Source: Bacteroidota bacterium (GTDB taxonomy: Bacteria > Bacteroidota > Bacteroidia > NS11-12g > UBA955). From it: a stretch of DNA of 6,737 bases. Below are positions 5,803 to 6,737 of this stretch, piece by piece; within the stretch, counting starts at the first letter, position 1, and each line of letters starts with the position of its first letter. The stretch spans positions 1-6,737 of the forward strand of contig CANHGC010000087.1 in the NCBI GenBank assembly GCA_947460045.1, given 5' to 3'. Below the pieces are notes generated by a model. It saw only the letters and a program-made list of their open reading frames with translations. It did no database searches and was not told the DNA's origin. A program made the translations under genes and the position numbers.

Positions 5803-6737
5803 CTATCCCAGCAACCAACGCAACAATCCCAAACCCTTATAAGGCGGATATTTGATCGGCACATCCAACCACAACGGCGATCGCATCACCGACTTCTTGT
5901 GACTAAACACTTCAAAGGTTTGTCGGCCCCGATAACTTCCATACCCACTGCCACCCACACCGCCAAAAGGCAAATGGTGATTGGCCACATGCACCAGCGT
6001 ATCGTTGATGCTCACACCCCCCGAACTGGTCTTCGCCAAAACCTTCGCTGCCCCCGCATCGCTCCCAAAAAAATACAATGCCAACGGCTTTTCATGCGCA
6101 TTCACATCGGCAATCACCTCATCCAAGGTTTCATAGGTGCGCAAAGGCAAAATCGGACCGAAAATCTCCTCACACATCACCGGCGCACTCCACCCATCCA
6201 CCGATACCACCGTGGTTTCAATGAATTTCTCAGCGCGTTCTGTCCTTCCGCCCAAAACAACCTCCGCACCCTCCAAATATTTACTCACTCGATCGAAAGA
6301 TCGTTCGTTCACCATCCTTCCGTAATCCGGACTCCCCAGCATATCACTGCCATACATCTCTTCCAATGCCACCTTCGCTGCATCTATAAATGCCTGTTTC
6401 TCGCTGCTATGCACCCACACATAATCCGGCGCGATGCACGTTTGTCCGGCATTCACCGACTTCCCCCAAATCACCCGTTTGGCCGCCGTTTTCATGTCGC
6501 AGCCCTTTTCAATGATGGCCGGACTCTTGCCACCCAACTCTAACGTCACGGGTATCAGCTTCTCCGCCGCGGCCTTGGCCACAATCTTGCCCAAAAACGG
6601 TCCGCCCGTAAAAAAGATGTAATCCCAATGCTGCTGCAACAACCACTGATTCTCATCAATACTGCCCTGAACCACAAATACCTCTTCCCTTGAAAACGCC
6701 TCCGCAACCACCTTTTCAATCACCGCCGCCACCGTGG
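5803..6737 (-). CDS. NAD(P)-dependent aldehyde dehydrogenase, ALDH3-like class (3' part, 5' end outside window)
   Basis: The C-terminal ~310 residues of an aldehyde dehydrogenase, which oxidises aldehydes to carboxylates with NAD(P)+. The frame stays open to the right edge (ACG at 6733-6735 precedes the GTG at 6730-6732), so roughly the first 130-150 residues are missing. Counting from that GTG: the Rossmann-loop motif 'FFTGGPFLGK' (40-49), the general-base Glu in 'TLELGGKSP' (Glu65), the catalytic Cys in 'NAGQTCIAPDY' (Cys99), 'EEIFGPILPL' (188-197), and the ALDH3-type tail 'HHLPFGGVGGSGYGSYRG' with 'FSHKKSV' and a final 'YPPYKGLGLLRWLLG'. All active-site residues within reach are intact. 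The usual Ser after the first Gly of the nucleotide loop is Gly here. These family members often act on medium- or long-chain aldehydes, but the substrate is not determined. It lies 103 bp upstream of the TonB receptor on the same strand, without a convincing terminator between them. The receptor's own promoter argues against a shared function. Confidence 0.93.
   Translation of the reverse strand, partial: TVAAVIEKVVAEAFSREEVFVVQGSIDENQWLLQQHWDYIFFTGGPFLGKIVAKAAAEKLIPVTLELGGKSPAIIEKGCDMKTAAKRVIWGKSVNAGQTCIAPDYVWVHSSEKQAFIDAAKVALEEMYGSDMLGSPDYGRMVNERSFDRVSKYLEGAEVVLGGRTERAEKFIETTVVSVDGWSAPVMCEEIFGPILPLRTYETLDEVIADVNAHEKPLALYFFGSDAGAAKVLAKTSSGGVSINDTLVHVANHHLPFGGVGGSGYGSYRGRQTFEVFSHKKSVMRSPLWLDVPIKYPPYKGLGLLRWLLG

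Noticed and set aside
5899..6543. 214-aa plus-strand open frame opposite the aldehyde dehydrogenase
   Set aside because: Its protein is rich in His, Arg, Pro and Thr with no domain pattern. The opposite strand encodes an intact dehydrogenase with all its motifs.
5803..6732. Taking GTG at 6730-6732 as the true start of the aldehyde dehydrogenase
   Set aside because: The frame is open to the edge and the N-terminal part of the nucleotide-binding domain would be missing.
1..6737. CRISPR arrays, insertion sequences, tRNA or rRNA genes, phage genes
   Set aside because: No regularly spaced repeats, transposase frames, terminal inverted repeats or structural RNA signatures were seen. Gene content is that of ordinary chromosome.

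Overview
The window looks like chromosomal DNA from a member of the Bacteroidota. Two proteins end in type IX secretion system (T9SS) type A sorting domains. A TonB-dependent receptor carries the N-terminal carboxypeptidase-regulatory-like repeat typical of that phylum. Starts lack Shine-Dalgarno sequences and sit behind A/T-rich leaders, and promoter candidates fit the Bacteroidota -7 element TAnnTTTG. Genus cannot be read from this.

Layout from left to right: (1) 1-740, plus strand, the 3' part of a secreted CotH-kinase-type protein with a T9SS tail. (2) 741-907, a convergent intergenic region holding a perfect 34-bp palindrome that should act as a bidirectional terminator. (3) 908-2674, minus strand, a complete 588-aa secreted, probably beta-helical, T9SS surface protein. 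(4) 2675-2834, its promoter region plus the terminator of the gene upstream of it. (5) 2835-5699, minus strand, a complete 954-aa TonB-dependent outer-membrane receptor. (6) 5700-5802, the receptor's promoter region. (7) 5803-6737, minus strand, the 3' part of an aldehyde dehydrogenase gene that continues beyond the right edge.

The main result is regulatory. The receptor gene and the T9SS beta-helix gene each have their own promoter, and the two promoters are recognisably the same design. Each has tandem TTAAC-type 8-mers repeating every 11 bp, then 17-18 bp, then a TAnnTTTG-like -7 box, then about 30 bp to the ATG. The repeat unit matches the Pho-box type bound by PhoB/PhoP/SphR response regulators. 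I infer that the two genes form a co-regulated, phosphate-starvation-responsive cell-surface uptake pair: a T9SS-exported surface protein that captures or processes a ligand, and a TonB-dependent channel. The ligand is not shown by the sequence. The aldehyde dehydrogenase and the CotH-like gene show no sign of belonging to this pair.
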